Source: Crateriforma spongiae
Lineage (GTDB): Bacteria; Planctomycetota; Planctomycetia; Pirellulales; Pirellulaceae
Assembly (NCBI RefSeq): GCF_012290005.1
Contig: NZ_JAAXMS010000001.1
Span: 1,054,001-1,118,000 of the forward strand
DNA: 64,000 nucleotides
Direction of reading: 5' to 3'
The stretch's first letter is position 1, and each line of letters opens with the position of its first letter. A model generated the notes under the pieces. The model was not told where the DNA came from. It worked only from the letters and a program-made list of their open reading frames with translations, and did no database searches. Shown one piece after another: positions 45,701 to 53,665 of the stretch. Made by a program: the position numbers and the translations under genes.

Positions 45701-46774
45701 TCTGGTGCCGAAATTCGAAAGTTCACCCGCCACGTCCAGTTGTCCCGACGATTGACCACGCGGCGTAAAGACAAAGGGCACCTCCAAACCGTTGATCTCG
45801 ACCGATTCGACCGAGCCCATGGGGACATCGATCGATGGCAACCTGTCGTCCGACGGTGATTCGATGGTCAACCGGTGTTGCCAAGTGATGCCCGATGCCG
45901 ACATTTCCAACTGCGTCCGCACCCGTCGCACGACGATGGGGGTGGCGCTGCGGAAGGCATCCGAACGACTGAACTGCAAACGCAAACGTTCCAACCCACC
46001 GGCCCGAACCACGTACAAGCGACGGCGTGCCGAATCGTCGTCGGCGAACTCGCCCGCGATGGAACCTTCTTGCCGGACCACGCCCACGTCGCTGGTCAGC
46101 CCGACGTCGGCCGGTGTTTCGATCTGAAGTTCACAATCAACGGCGATCGGAATCTGCAAATCGAATTCGATTCCCTGCGGCGTCGCCAATCCGCGGGCGG
46201 CCCAGCGAAACGTGGTTTCAGATGACCCGGAACGTCGCAAATACAGATTGCCGGCGTGGTCTTGAAGCAATCCGGTCGTGTCGGTTCCCAACGCGAAACT
46301 GCTGGCCGGTTGAATCGCCAGATTGGTTGCACCCAACAGCACGGTGGGATGCAGTGAGGCTCGGACGCTGTCGTCCGGCGATTTTCCGGATGTGGGTTGG
46401 TCGCACCAAAACTGCGATTCGTCGCCGACCAACATCAAGCCTTCCAGTCGTGCGCGATAGACCGAACGCTGTAGGCTGCCGGATCCTGGTGTGTCGTCCC
46501 GGTCCGGCCGCAACAGTTTTTTCAAGCGATCGATTCGGACCGCTTCAAAATCGTCGGGAATCAAACGGTACTGACCCTTGTACACGCCAACGCCGCGCAA
46601 TCGACGACCGTCGGGATCCGTTGCCGGTAATGACAATGCATCGATGTTGCCGCTGATCCAGTCCGACGTCATGTCTTGTGCCAGCGTAACCGCGGTGGCA
46701 CCGAAGCCGACCAACCATGATGCCAACAGCCACGTGGCGATCGTGCCGCGAACCGATGGAACAATCATTCGCAT
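39752..46774 (-). CDS. Giant membrane-anchored protein, unknown function (about 2340 residues)
   Basis: I do not recognise a family with known function. A signal peptide opens the protein (about 1-33, ending in AVTLAQ). A large exported beta-rich region of about 930 residues follows, then several hydrophobic helices near 960-1035. A second signal-like segment comes next (WLMLGTSLVAISGVMPKAIGQ, about 1050-1075), then another exported region of about 1100 residues. Two or more helices lie near the carboxyl end (VLILFVTVIITVLV and WLALLSVCLYVVAPPPIAIALTM, written here in pieces). It therefore looks like two similar membrane proteins fused head to tail. ATG 46774 is chosen because GGAGGTGA stands 6 bp before it; an upstream ATG (46795) overlaps the preceding stop as ATGA. 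A CPAC motif (near nt 42490) is the only Cys pair I noticed. Confidence 0.75.
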   Translation of the reverse strand: MRMIVPSVRGTIATWLLASWLVGFGATAVTLAQDMTSDWISGNIDALSLPATDPDGRRLRGVGVYKGQYRLIPDDFEAVRIDRLKKLLRPDRDDTPGSGSLQRSVYRARLEGLMLVGDESQFWCDQPTSGKSPDDSVRASLHPTVLLGATNLAIQPASSFALGTDTTGLLQDHAGNLYLRRSGSSETTFRWAARGLATPQGIEFDLQIPIAVDCELQIETPADVGLTSDVGVVRQEGSIAGEFADDDSARRRLYVVRAGGLERLRLQFSRSDAFRSATPIVVRRVRTQLEMSASGITWQHRLTIESPSDDRLPSIDVPMGSVESVEINGLEVPFVFTPRGQSSGQLDVAGELSNFGTRSEDDQGTGLALMIRGHCIPAGYGERPFQLRRPRFRSTGVLEAVTEEQLQIRVENTMSLTSSQLPDHWRLARVQPGVDASVWQWEGPPIASNQWIGLTVMPQSELGQCLATLRLQLDEPEHQAQMLLELPMGQGGLSPVELAIQPGWDVDQISFPNSGRIRERLGPLRRGGTITLWPESADIVDQRLLIEIAARFPSRRLSDRRRIPATWVARVQGVATDLAAQVERPSSGVWDDLTLLAYRPSRPNGLSSRRRDFLEPMSNDSLFFRNDMAAVPPLRLAPPREDFDAQVNVDFRQSATEIVETVRVLIASGRAPSELSLSIDDHADLPEYQWGMVTDAGGPMTAIRADQTRTTETSDRRIVRFDIAAPTATTMTLVGTRQYAIANSGVRLQLPSVTGAGQQDASILLEDPLFATASSGTITPTPLPIEQAAAPESRFMQRMRYNPDDQVAIRLRRRPAHPGRTDVWQQDTEMIVSSRGSDQIRSELVISSDQTIVIDTPLDLQLETVRRNGSLLEVGQIPQHPIRLPATAAGQRDTIRLTFVRSRLGTWSARKCRVPWIRPRGVVWQSSMRLLPSSETMLLSDLFRPRHDSVAGIRVTPATTVLLLRRELLFALGCCGAFVFFAAGWFVSRFQLVLSAAIALLLATFCLLWTEFTVAFVGWILVPWLVAALLHTSLCKMDRNDRRQSSRNDPSGSFSLSLTRSVLWLMLGTSLVAISGVMPKAIGQSETAPATQTFDVVDVLLPFDENGSIVGNHVYVPIAALRHWESIQRRSSTLPPLYHSARYTVQLQQVAADEVLPMPTVEAEFDIRLDAATGSVRLPIDADLIQRVELIRDEGNSVVRFAEAAEPDDATGAASDVGGLPSSGTVQQSSDAGVTSDNANGLSADAWTVVTIPSTDQVRLRLTLVPSIDREGSTVSLAMPIPRIACAQLLVVDQRGWDNIRLNRCVGPIENDLSGRLRSAVLGPIDRISLDYQSDLTETSARKDVLQRRYYVQVGRHQTVIDYELTPLGKTEAGDRVQVLFSDSPPTLISDSWRIVDSVFTSSGRTLVDYQRIAASDQPIRLVAVTCPACDSSPRIDVDGSGAAFPESGTALRTDLVLPSALPAGGDPVTPVYVALGVAPDISIEFETESTAVVAERTDEVMTPDQFFASWNGFRSVAQSVQVFSGVIPKMILRVRPGPPILSESIHHLHLRDVDDRPDFPGQSRPDLVELQYRYTTLLSLSSAQSPTEFPVTLPPGFELHSVTVDGEAAVTRVLYGRGNRQTFLVQVKAPQAKGTAESSGVASEAMIRSRLSIAATRRLRSDAPFVWTDLSIWPSPGEMQLTTPSVQHVVTRDPEITIDTSPAGAKEPTQNGASTTVAWPGQTVAESTTGFSNAELNDKGWVQVAAWSTLPGQEPPTWSGQPMWIRTEGVRYRCDTTTRIEQIDGEWGFEFQIDFRPRAPEIVDIAVPALWSIDLNVQGADRWLQQPGPDASRQWIRIRRPIGDAGDTSYRLTGRLSTVDRGSIAVPDLEIRDVSVRRAVVEVPQQASGQPLQWRTNGVDRIQAPASGPKVDPNKPSTQAASTDASAGRYSIRSDQWSVDLVSQTRNNRPLSVATQDVRVIVRPDSTLVACRYFVVPESDLSLEIHYPSLANFLRASVDDRPAVARTALVSGTDKTNGEQTNGVTVGLAYAELPQIVDVLFEYPSDAFGSKTSDLSAILPVVEPNFAPEPWSVSETRSNDALSTGRPGVSSLTLQTLTEYASSSGGNDRNGQVISDWIADENERRLFALAESIVDVVDGAKDLIAEKPAAEMATWLTDWAEEFRSLEQARLRMISSDDSEQDQRWQQLRDRFAAVAVSLDVPLDDEGDSPAESTSGKFATIWARVIDGPNTVVPSEDSINDDAWRSRLQFYQVAQADLRWLLNNVLILFVTVIITVLVWPHRRSIETVLSHPIFWLALLSVCLYVVAPPPIAIALTMIVICFAVFPGGGSRWSSAKANQ

Positions 46775-46791
46775 GAATTCACCTCCACCGA
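46775..46791 (-). promoter_or_regulatory. Strong ribosome-binding site deciding the giant-gene start
   Basis: On the minus strand GGTGGAGGTGAATTC directly precedes ATG 46774. Such a full Shine-Dalgarno match is rare in this window and supports this start over the ATG at 46795. Confidence 0.7.
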
Positions 46792-49700
46792 TCATTCATT
46801 GCGCCGCGACGGAGAATCGGATGGCTGGGGTGAAGACGTCGGCTGACGGGTGCTGGCCGGATCGTTGGGGGGCAACATCGGCCCGCCTAGGGCAGGTTCT
46901 GGATCGCCGGGACGACGATCAAGCGTTTCGGTTTTGGAAAGCGCGTCGGGATCGATCGACGGTGAGTTGCCGGCTTTCGAACCGCCGCCATGCCGAAGTG
47001 CCGAATCGGATTGGACACCCGACCCATTGTCGGGGCTGTTCGAATGACGCGTGCTGCCGGTGGTGGCCGGCCGCGGCGTGTTGCTGGGCGACAAAACGCG
47101 TGAAGCTTGACGGTCGGTCATTAATGCGCGAACCGCAACCATGATGACCAGCAACACCAATGAAACCACCAGCCACTGGCCGGCAAGCACGGCTGCATCA
47201 GGTGCAACCAGCAACAGACCAGCCAACGAAAGGGCCGCTACGACACCGGTCATCGGGTGGCGGACGATCGGGGTCGCCGTCATCAGTGCCGCAAAGCCCA
47301 AGACGATCGAACCGATCAGCAGCCACAGCAACATGCTGCTGAATGCCAGCACGGAAAACGATGAAACGCTGCTGCCGACGTAAAGGTAGATATTGCCGCC
47401 CGGCGGACGCGGCAGTGACTCGATCCCAACCCAGGTCGCCAAATTACTGTCCGATTCGGTAGGGCGACGGGCCAGACGCCAGCGATCAAACCGCCACGAC
47501 ATCGCTCGACCGATGGTGGGCGACGCCCAGACAATGTGCTGATCACGCGGTGCAACAATTTGCCAATAAACACGTTCGGTCCCCGTGACGAACTGCAACA
47601 ACGGACGCACGGGGATCCACACCGGCGGTCGGTCCATATCAAACCAAACGTCCAATTGCACTGTCTGCACCGCACCGGTCGACGGCAACGTGACTTCCAT
47701 TCCGGCGTCCCGCAGCCTTGCCGGAACATCGCGTCCGTCGATGGTCGCGTTGGCCGATATCGGACGCAGGTCCGGTGCCAATTCCAAACGGAAAGTTTCG
47801 CCGCCTTCGACCAGGGCGAACACCTGTTCGTGACGTACGTCTTGCCCCAAAAAGGAACGGACCACCGCGCGGCGGACCATCGTTCGGTGCACCGATTTGG
47901 CCTTGTTCAAAACACGGACACGCAAGGGTTGGCTGGTGGGGCGGGCGAATTCCAATTGGGAACGCCCGGGATGATCGATAGAGACCAAGTCGCGTGACGC
48001 GTCGCCGCGCAGCAGCACACGGCGGACGTTGCGCATCATCACCTCCGACGTGTCCGGTCGTGGCAATGCCACCGTCAATACGCCTGATTCCGGGACCACG
48101 TCGGCGACCGGAACCCGGTAACGCCATCGAATGGACCGGGCACCGTCGGTCAATTGTTCCGAAACAATTTCGTACCGATCTTTGCCCAGCGGTCGAATCG
48201 CCGCAGACGATCCATCGACCCATACGATCCAATCGGCCAATGGATCGGTGGGCGTGGGGTCGGCGGAATCATCGCTTTGGGTTTCGCCAAGCGGCGGATC
48301 CGATGAATCGTCATTGAGATCCCCCGCGGTCGAAAGCGATGCGTCGGTGGTCGATTCGGAATCCGCGTCAATGGCCCGTGTGGCCGAGTTGGATTCCGCC
48401 GATGGATCGCGCAGTAAGCGAACCGGCAACCTGCCTTCCAAGTCGAACGGGCTAGTCACTGTCCAGTCGATCGTCACTTGGATCGCGTCGCCGTCCAGTT
48501 CCAGCGTCGCGTCGCTAAGCAGTGAAACCTGCTGGGGCTGTTTGACCACGGTGCCGACCAGTCGCGTGGGCTGGCCGGTCGGCAATATCCGGTACAACGA
48601 TGTCAACGTGGATTCGACCGATCCGTCGTTGGGTTGTGTGACCGATGGGTCCAAACCGACCGACTGTTCCAAGTCGACGATCAGTCGTGATCGACCGGCA
48701 TGGATGATCCGCAAATTGGCATCTGAAACCAACGTCGTGTCATCCAATCCGATCACCCGCGGCAGCGCGACGTCGACGGCCGTTTGCTCCGGTGCAAGCG
48801 TTCGATCGGCGACAATTTGAAAGGCCGCTAGATCGCCGGTGTCCAATTGGCTGACTTCGATTTCACGCACGCTTCCGTCACTGAAGGCATCCAAATCGAC
48901 GCCGGTGTCCACGTCGACGATTGACCGGACGGTCCAGTCCGAAAGGTCAACCTTCAGACCGCCGCCGCCGACCAGTTGGCCGCTCGGGCGAACCGTCATC
49001 GTGGCGGTCAATGCCGAATCATGTAACGAAACGTCAATGTCACTGGTCAGTCGAAGCTGACGCTGTTTCGCGGTCAACCAAACGGGCAGCGCCACGTTGG
49101 CCCGATCCAGGTCAAAGAAATAGCTGCGGCGGGTCGACAATTCTTCGGTGGTGCGGCCGACCACGCTTTGGATCCACGGGCGGCTGATCCAACGCAATCG
49201 ATAGTCTTCGCTGCATAGAAACCGTAGTTCGCCTCGCTGAAACACCGCGTCGACCACTTCAGGGACTCGCAATGACAGTGGGTCGGTGGCGTCGGCTCCT
49301 GAATTGCGGACCTGCAAATTGATGGTCAAATCCAAGCGACTGACTCGCTCGTTTTCCATCAGCGTCACCGTCATTCGGCCCGCTGATTCGCCAGGGTCCG
49401 GCAGCTCCAATTCGGCGACTTCGACATTGGAATCCACCGTCGGTGTGTCCAGCAACACAGTTTCCGGCGGCAGTTGAATGGTGAACGACGTCAAGTCCCC
49501 ACGAAGATTTCGGACCGTCAATTGAGACGTCAAAATTGGTTGGTCTTGTGGCGAATCCCAGGTGACTTTGGCGTTCACATAAGCGTCCAGCATGTCCGAC
49601 GCGACCGCACGCTGTTTGACCTTGGACCATTGCAAAGTAAATTGCCCACCGGCGCTGTCGACCGATAAAACGGTGCGATCCCCCAGTGTTCGTTGTTCGC

Positions 49701-50796
49701 TGACTTCGTCACCGCGGCCGATCACCTGTGATGTCAAACCGATGCCTTCGACATTCATGACGATTCGCGACGTCGCCACGGGCAAATCAAAGTCCACATG
49801 GCGTAGTCCATTTTCGCCTCCGACGCGAACCACCGCTGGAACCTGGATTGTCAATCGGCACGGACGCGTGGTCGATGACCAAAGGACAAAACCCGATCGG
49901 TCGGGGGCCATGGTGATCCGATGACGGCCGGCCGGTGGTGGCGGCGATGTCGTCGGTACGTCCGGCTCCGGTGCAACGGCTCGTGCTTCTGAGGAAAGCT
50001 CGGGGTCAGTCGTTTCGGCTGGTTCGTCGTCGGTCTCGTCCGGTTCGCTGTCCGAATCATTGTCGTCGTTCGAATCAGAATCACCGCCATCGCTGTGGTC
50101 ATTTGATTCAGTGTCAGCGTCATCGCCTGAGGGTTCGCCCGCGTTTGACTTTTCGTCCGAATCGTCTTGGTCTATTGGTTCGGCTCCGTCGTCTTCGGTG
50201 TCGGAACCTTGGTCGGAATCATCCGTGTCGGTTTCCGTCGTGGCGGTCGGGTCGGGGGCGGAAGAAGATTCGGTTGAATCGTCGCCCGACAGCGTTGATT
50301 CGACGATTTCAAATTCGCCCGACGGATGGAAGTTGCCCATTCGCAACGGAACACTGACCCAACGACCCTGGGTCGAATCGATATCGACCGACAAGGTGAC
50401 CGACAAATCCGCGCTGTCTTGGTCCACGTCCCCCTGGACTGTCAGCGACATGTTTCCGTGAGTCTGGGATGTTGCCCCCAAGCCCTGGGCCAGTCGGCGG
50501 ATTCGTTCGAATTCTTCCCAGCTCATCGCCGGGCGTACCACCGGGTCACCGGCCTCGTCCAAATACACGAACGCTTCGACCGACAACGACGATCCGGTTG
50601 GACGTTCTGGCGACGATCCGATGACACCGTTTTCTTGCGGTCGATTCGTCGGCGGTTCGGTTCCCGGTGGTTGTGATGACGCCACTTTCGGCAACGCCAA
50701 TGAAACCAGCGCGACCGCCAGGATGATGGCGATCGGACACCGGTTCAGCGGTTGGCCGATTCCGGATTCCGGGCGTTGGCGCGGCGTGGGATTCAT
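46792..50796 (-). CDS. Giant membrane-anchored protein, unknown function (about 1334 residues)
   Basis: No family with known function is recognised. A signal peptide (IAIILAVALVSLALPKVASS, about residues 18-38) leads to an exported region. An extreme acidic Asp/Ser/Glu/Asn stretch fills about 170-268, followed by beta-rich sequence to about 1180. Four or so hydrophobic helices come next (FSVLAFSSMLLWLLIGSIVL, GVVAALSLAGLLLVAP, WLVVSLVLLVIMVAVRALM), and then a short Pro/Ser-rich cytoplasmic tail. The segment after the signal, SVEAFVYLDEAGDPVV then WEEFERIRR, resembles DVLLPFDENGSIVG then HWESIQRRSS in the second half of the downstream giant protein, so the two are probably paralogous. The genes overlap by ATGA and are surely co-translated. 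Confidence 0.75.
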   Translation of the reverse strand: MNPTPRQRPESGIGQPLNRCPIAIILAVALVSLALPKVASSQPPGTEPPTNRPQENGVIGSSPERPTGSSLSVEAFVYLDEAGDPVVRPAMSWEEFERIRRLAQGLGATSQTHGNMSLTVQGDVDQDSADLSVTLSVDIDSTQGRWVSVPLRMGNFHPSGEFEIVESTLSGDDSTESSSAPDPTATTETDTDDSDQGSDTEDDGAEPIDQDDSDEKSNAGEPSGDDADTESNDHSDGGDSDSNDDNDSDSEPDETDDEPAETTDPELSSEARAVAPEPDVPTTSPPPPAGRHRITMAPDRSGFVLWSSTTRPCRLTIQVPAVVRVGGENGLRHVDFDLPVATSRIVMNVEGIGLTSQVIGRGDEVSEQRTLGDRTVLSVDSAGGQFTLQWSKVKQRAVASDMLDAYVNAKVTWDSPQDQPILTSQLTVRNLRGDLTSFTIQLPPETVLLDTPTVDSNVEVAELELPDPGESAGRMTVTLMENERVSRLDLTINLQVRNSGADATDPLSLRVPEVVDAVFQRGELRFLCSEDYRLRWISRPWIQSVVGRTTEELSTRRSYFFDLDRANVALPVWLTAKQRQLRLTSDIDVSLHDSALTATMTVRPSGQLVGGGGLKVDLSDWTVRSIVDVDTGVDLDAFSDGSVREIEVSQLDTGDLAAFQIVADRTLAPEQTAVDVALPRVIGLDDTTLVSDANLRIIHAGRSRLIVDLEQSVGLDPSVTQPNDGSVESTLTSLYRILPTGQPTRLVGTVVKQPQQVSLLSDATLELDGDAIQVTIDWTVTSPFDLEGRLPVRLLRDPSAESNSATRAIDADSESTTDASLSTAGDLNDDSSDPPLGETQSDDSADPTPTDPLADWIVWVDGSSAAIRPLGKDRYEIVSEQLTDGARSIRWRYRVPVADVVPESGVLTVALPRPDTSEVMMRNVRRVLLRGDASRDLVSIDHPGRSQLEFARPTSQPLRVRVLNKAKSVHRTMVRRAVVRSFLGQDVRHEQVFALVEGGETFRLELAPDLRPISANATIDGRDVPARLRDAGMEVTLPSTGAVQTVQLDVWFDMDRPPVWIPVRPLLQFVTGTERVYWQIVAPRDQHIVWASPTIGRAMSWRFDRWRLARRPTESDSNLATWVGIESLPRPPGGNIYLYVGSSVSSFSVLAFSSMLLWLLIGSIVLGFAALMTATPIVRHPMTGVVAALSLAGLLLVAPDAAVLAGQWLVVSLVLLVIMVAVRALMTDRQASRVLSPSNTPRPATTGSTRHSNSPDNGSGVQSDSALRHGGGSKAGNSPSIDPDALSKTETLDRRPGDPEPALGGPMLPPNDPASTRQPTSSPQPSDSPSRRNE

Positions 50797-51133
50797 CAAC
50801 GAATGAAACGGGACAAGGGTGATGGCGTGCGACGCCGGGATGTCGGGTCGCACTCTTTGCGGCGTCGGGCGTTGGCGGTCCCGATTTCGAACGCAGTTAA
50901 AGTCGCCTGCAGAGCCCCCAGTCTACGCAAACATCAACGTCGGGGTAGCAAACTGTCCCTTTCCAACAACCCCTTCGTCACCAAGTGTCGGCGTGAAGGT
51001 GACAACCGTCAAAACCGGAAAATCCCCACCCCGCCCGCAGCCGGCGGCGAAGGTCCTACGACACAGTCATGACAACAGATCGGCACGAAATGGTTCAGGT
51101 GCGACCCTGGACCAGTCCGCAGCGGCCAAAGGT
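50797..51133. other. Gap upstream of the giant-protein operon
   Basis: This 337-bp region contains the upstream sequence of the giant-protein operon and the end of the next minus-strand gene. I see no gene, clear promoter boxes or strong hairpin. Confidence 0.4.
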
Positions 51134-51814
51134 TCACGAGGCCAGCGGCAACGGAGAATCTTGCAATTGGGCCCACAATTGGGCGATCAGGTCATCGTCC
51201 AGCGGTCCTGTTTGCTGGTCGATTCGAATCCACGGCCGGGCGCGTCGAATGACGCCTTTTTCCAGAAATTCACCGAACAGACGCAGACGCATTTCCGCGT
51301 CGTCGGACAAGTCCATGGTGAAGGGGTAATCGCGTCGCCCCAGCAACACCGACGTCGCCAACGACGGTCCAAAGACCGATGTCACGCAAGCCGCGCCGGG
51401 GCCGCCGGAATGTCCCGATTGTCGTGACCATTCCGCTTCGGCAGGGAACGTTTCAGCCGACAGACCGTCGCCGGTCGCGACAAGGTCGATCGTCGGATGG
51501 CTGTCCAGCAGCGTGGTTTCGATCGAAACCGTCGTGTCGATGACCAGCCCGCCGGCTCGGTCGGTGAACGGTTGCAGCACCAGCTGCAGGGAATAGCTGC
51601 CCTGCCCCTGAGGAAACCACAAGTGCCACTGGTCCCCGCGGACGAAAGATTCGCCCAATTCGGGGAACTGGTCATCTCCGACCGCCTGGAATCGGACGGC
51701 CTGCTGACCGCCGCAGTGAACCGAGACCGCTTGGCCGCCACCGACGGCTTCGACACGAATCTCTGCGTCGGTGGCGTTCCAGATCCCGACACCCGGATTG
51801 ATCAAATTCCACAT
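51134..51814 (-). CDS. Uncharacterised protein, 226 residues
   Basis: I do not recognise this protein. ATG 51814 begins a compact soluble sequence (MWNLINPGVGIWNATDAEI). The frame is open to 52078, but that part overlaps the peroxiredoxin gene in another frame and looks non-coding. There is no signal peptide or membrane helix. The protein is acidic, Gly- and Asp-rich, and reads as beta-rich: FVRGDQWHLWFPQGQGSY, ETTLLDSHPTIDLVATGDG, then LLGRRDYPFTMDLSDDAEMR and a closing helix (DDDLIAQLWAQLQDS). It follows the peroxiredoxin gene on the same strand by 67 bp, so the two may be co-transcribed; nothing in it suggests a redox role. Confidence 0.7.
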   Translation of the reverse strand: MWNLINPGVGIWNATDAEIRVEAVGGGQAVSVHCGGQQAVRFQAVGDDQFPELGESFVRGDQWHLWFPQGQGSYSLQLVLQPFTDRAGGLVIDTTVSIETTLLDSHPTIDLVATGDGLSAETFPAEAEWSRQSGHSGGPGAACVTSVFGPSLATSVLLGRRDYPFTMDLSDDAEMRLRLFGEFLEKGVIRRARPWIRIDQQTGPLDDDLIAQLWAQLQDSPLPLAS

Positions 51815-51881
51815 GGGGACGGTGCTCCGAAACGATTGACCGACGCTTGAAAAGTAAAAATCGGACGAAGGAATGTGCCGA

Positions 51882-52475
51882 TCAGCCGGCGTATTCGGCG
51901 CCGAAGAACTCCTTGCTGTCGTCGACCGACGGCTTGATCGTGCGGCTGCCTTCTTTCCAGTTGGCCGGGCAAACTTCGCCGTTCTTTTCGAAGTATTGCA
52001 GGGCTTGGACCATCCGCAGTGCTTCATCAACGCTGCGGCCCAGCGGCAAATCGTTAACGACTTGGTGGCGGACCACACCGTCTTTGTCGATCAAGAACAG
52101 CCCACGCAACGCCATGCCGCCGTCAAGCAGCACGTCGTAATCGCGGGAAATCTGCTTGTTCATGTCGGCGACCAGCGGATAAGCCGTCTTACCAATGCCA
52201 CCCTCGTTTCGCGGGGTGTTCGTCCAAGCCAAGTGCGTGAAATGGCTGTCAGTCGAGACGCCCAAGATTTGGACATCCAGGTCGCTGAAGCCCTTTTCGG
52301 CGTCGCTGAACGCGATGATTTCGGTCGGGCAGACGAAAGTGAAATCTAGTGGCCAAAAGAACAGCAAGACGTATTTGCCGCGGTAATCGCTGAGCGAGAT
52401 CTCTTTGAATTGACCATCGGGCATGACGGCCTGGGCTTTGAAATCAGGAGCTTCCTGGGTGACGAGTACTGCCAT
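51882..52475 (-). CDS. Typical 2-Cys peroxiredoxin (AhpC/Prx1 type)
   Basis: A 197-residue peroxidase that reduces hydrogen peroxide and organic peroxides. The peroxidatic Cys49 lies in FTFVCPTE and the resolving Cys (about 168) in GEVCPANW. The catalytic Thr/Arg context and the LLFFWPLDF strand are intact. The tail ending in FFGAEYAG is short, with no YF extension of the easily over-oxidised eukaryotic type. No ahpF or dedicated reductase adjoins it, so a thioredoxin probably recycles it. The gene is divergent from the suf operon, sharing a 355-bp promoter region, an arrangement that fits joint control by oxidative or iron stress. Confidence 0.95.
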   Translation of the reverse strand: MAVLVTQEAPDFKAQAVMPDGQFKEISLSDYRGKYVLLFFWPLDFTFVCPTEIIAFSDAEKGFSDLDVQILGVSTDSHFTHLAWTNTPRNEGGIGKTAYPLVADMNKQISRDYDVLLDGGMALRGLFLIDKDGVVRHQVVNDLPLGRSVDEALRMVQALQYFEKNGEVCPANWKEGSRTIKPSVDDSKEFFGAEYAG

Positions 52476-52830
52476 GGTGTCTTTTGAAATGTTTCGGTGA
52501 GTGGAAGTTGAAAAACGATGTGTCTGGCTCAATGCGTCCACACTATTAGATGACCGGACGCTTCCGACAACCGGCCCCTGCGGCGATGGGTCGCACCGCA
52601 CGGCAAAATCCCAGCGGTTTTTCACAGCAAGGATTGTCAAAATTGTGAAATCTGGAATAGTGAAGGGCAAGGGCACTACGACGTCACGCGGAACTTTCTG
52701 GGCGTGGGCGTCGGAACCCCCGCGTTTTGGCCGTTTTCGGATCATCGCAATCTTCCGGTCACCGCAATGTGTGGTGTCGAAAGCTCGGGACCCGCGGCAT
52801 TTCCATTTGAACTCGTGCTTGAAGCGTTCA
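52476..52830. promoter_or_regulatory. Shared peroxiredoxin/suf promoter region with inverted repeat
   Basis: This is the divergent gap between the peroxiredoxin gene and sufR. On the plus strand TTGTCA (52634-52639) and AATAGT (52656-52661), 16 bp apart, form a plausible sigma-70 promoter. A perfect inverted repeat TTTCACA (52620-52626) and TGTGAAA (52644-52650), spaced 17 bp, brackets the -35 box, so a bound dimer would block or alter initiation. SufR is the obvious candidate binder, by location only. The leader to sufR would be about 165 bases. Confidence 0.45.
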
Positions 52831-53586
52831 ATGACCCAGCAACAACCGACGCAACGACAGCCCGCCGCGGCTAGCGATGACTTGCGCTCGGTCGATCGCG
52901 AACTGCTGTCCGCTTTGCGGGGTGGGCAATCGATGACCATCGGCGATCTGACCGATGCCTTGGGGGTGACCGCGACGGCGGTACGCCAACGGATCGATCG
53001 ATTGCTGTCGGCCGGTCTGATCGAACGGCAAAAGGAAGTCGCCGGACGCGGCCGACCGACTTACCGGTACGGTTTGACGGTTTTGGGCCATCAACGTGCC
53101 GGTGCGAATCCGGCCGAATTGGCGGATGCGATGTGGCGTGAAATCATGGCCATCGACGACGCCGAAGTCCGAGATGCCGTGGTTGCCGGAGTGGCGTCAC
53201 GACTGGGACGTCAATATTTGGCCAAGATTCGAGCGATCGCAGACGACGATGATCCGGTCCTTAGCGACCTGTCGCTGGAAGAACGCATGAAACGCTTGGC
53301 GGGCGTCTTGGCCGGCGAGCGTATTGAAACCGATGTGCGGACGCTGGCATCGAACGACTTGCCCGTCTTGGACATCACCGCCTGCCCGTATCCGTCGTTG
53401 ACCGAAGCTGCGTCGCACGATCGTGCGATGTGTCGCTTGGAAGAACAAATGCTTTCCGAAGCTTTGGGGAAGCAGGTTCAGTTAAGCAGTTGTCGTTTGG
53501 ACGGTGACGACCGCTGTCAGTTTTCCGCGTCGCCCGAAACAAGCGACTCTGCGGATGACACGAACCAAGAACAACAAGAACGTTGA
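52831..53586 (+). CDS. sufR: SufR-type iron-sulfur-sensing transcriptional regulator
   Basis: A 251-residue regulator from ATG 52831. A winged helix-turn-helix occupies about 20-85 ([23 protein letters not shown], then [12 protein letters not shown]), as in the SufR/DeoR-like family. The carboxyl half carries four Cys (185, 201, 221, 229) in the pattern ACPYPSL...AMC...SSC...DDRCQF, matching the iron-sulfur-binding region of SufR. SufR holding a cluster represses suf genes; loss of the cluster relieves repression. It sits first in the suf operon and 80 bp before sufC. The Cys spacing differs somewhat from the cyanobacterial form, so ligand assignment is inferred. Confidence 0.85.
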   Translation: MTQQQPTQRQPAAASDDLRSVDRELLSALRGGQSMTIGDLTDALGVTATAVRQRIDRLLSAGLIERQKEVAGRGRPTYRYGLTVLGHQRAGANPAELADAMWREIMAIDDAEVRDAVVAGVASRLGRQYLAKIRAIADDDDPVLSDLSLEERMKRLAGVLAGERIETDVRTLASNDLPVLDITACPYPSLTEAASHDRAMCRLEEQMLSEALGKQVQLSSCRLDGDDRCQFSASPETSDSADDTNQEQQER

Positions 53587-53665
53587 ACGATCCATTCGTC
53601 GGGGCCGTGGCTCCTTTTTACCTTTCTCTCGCTCTACAGATTCCTACGCTTTAACCACTGCAGCG

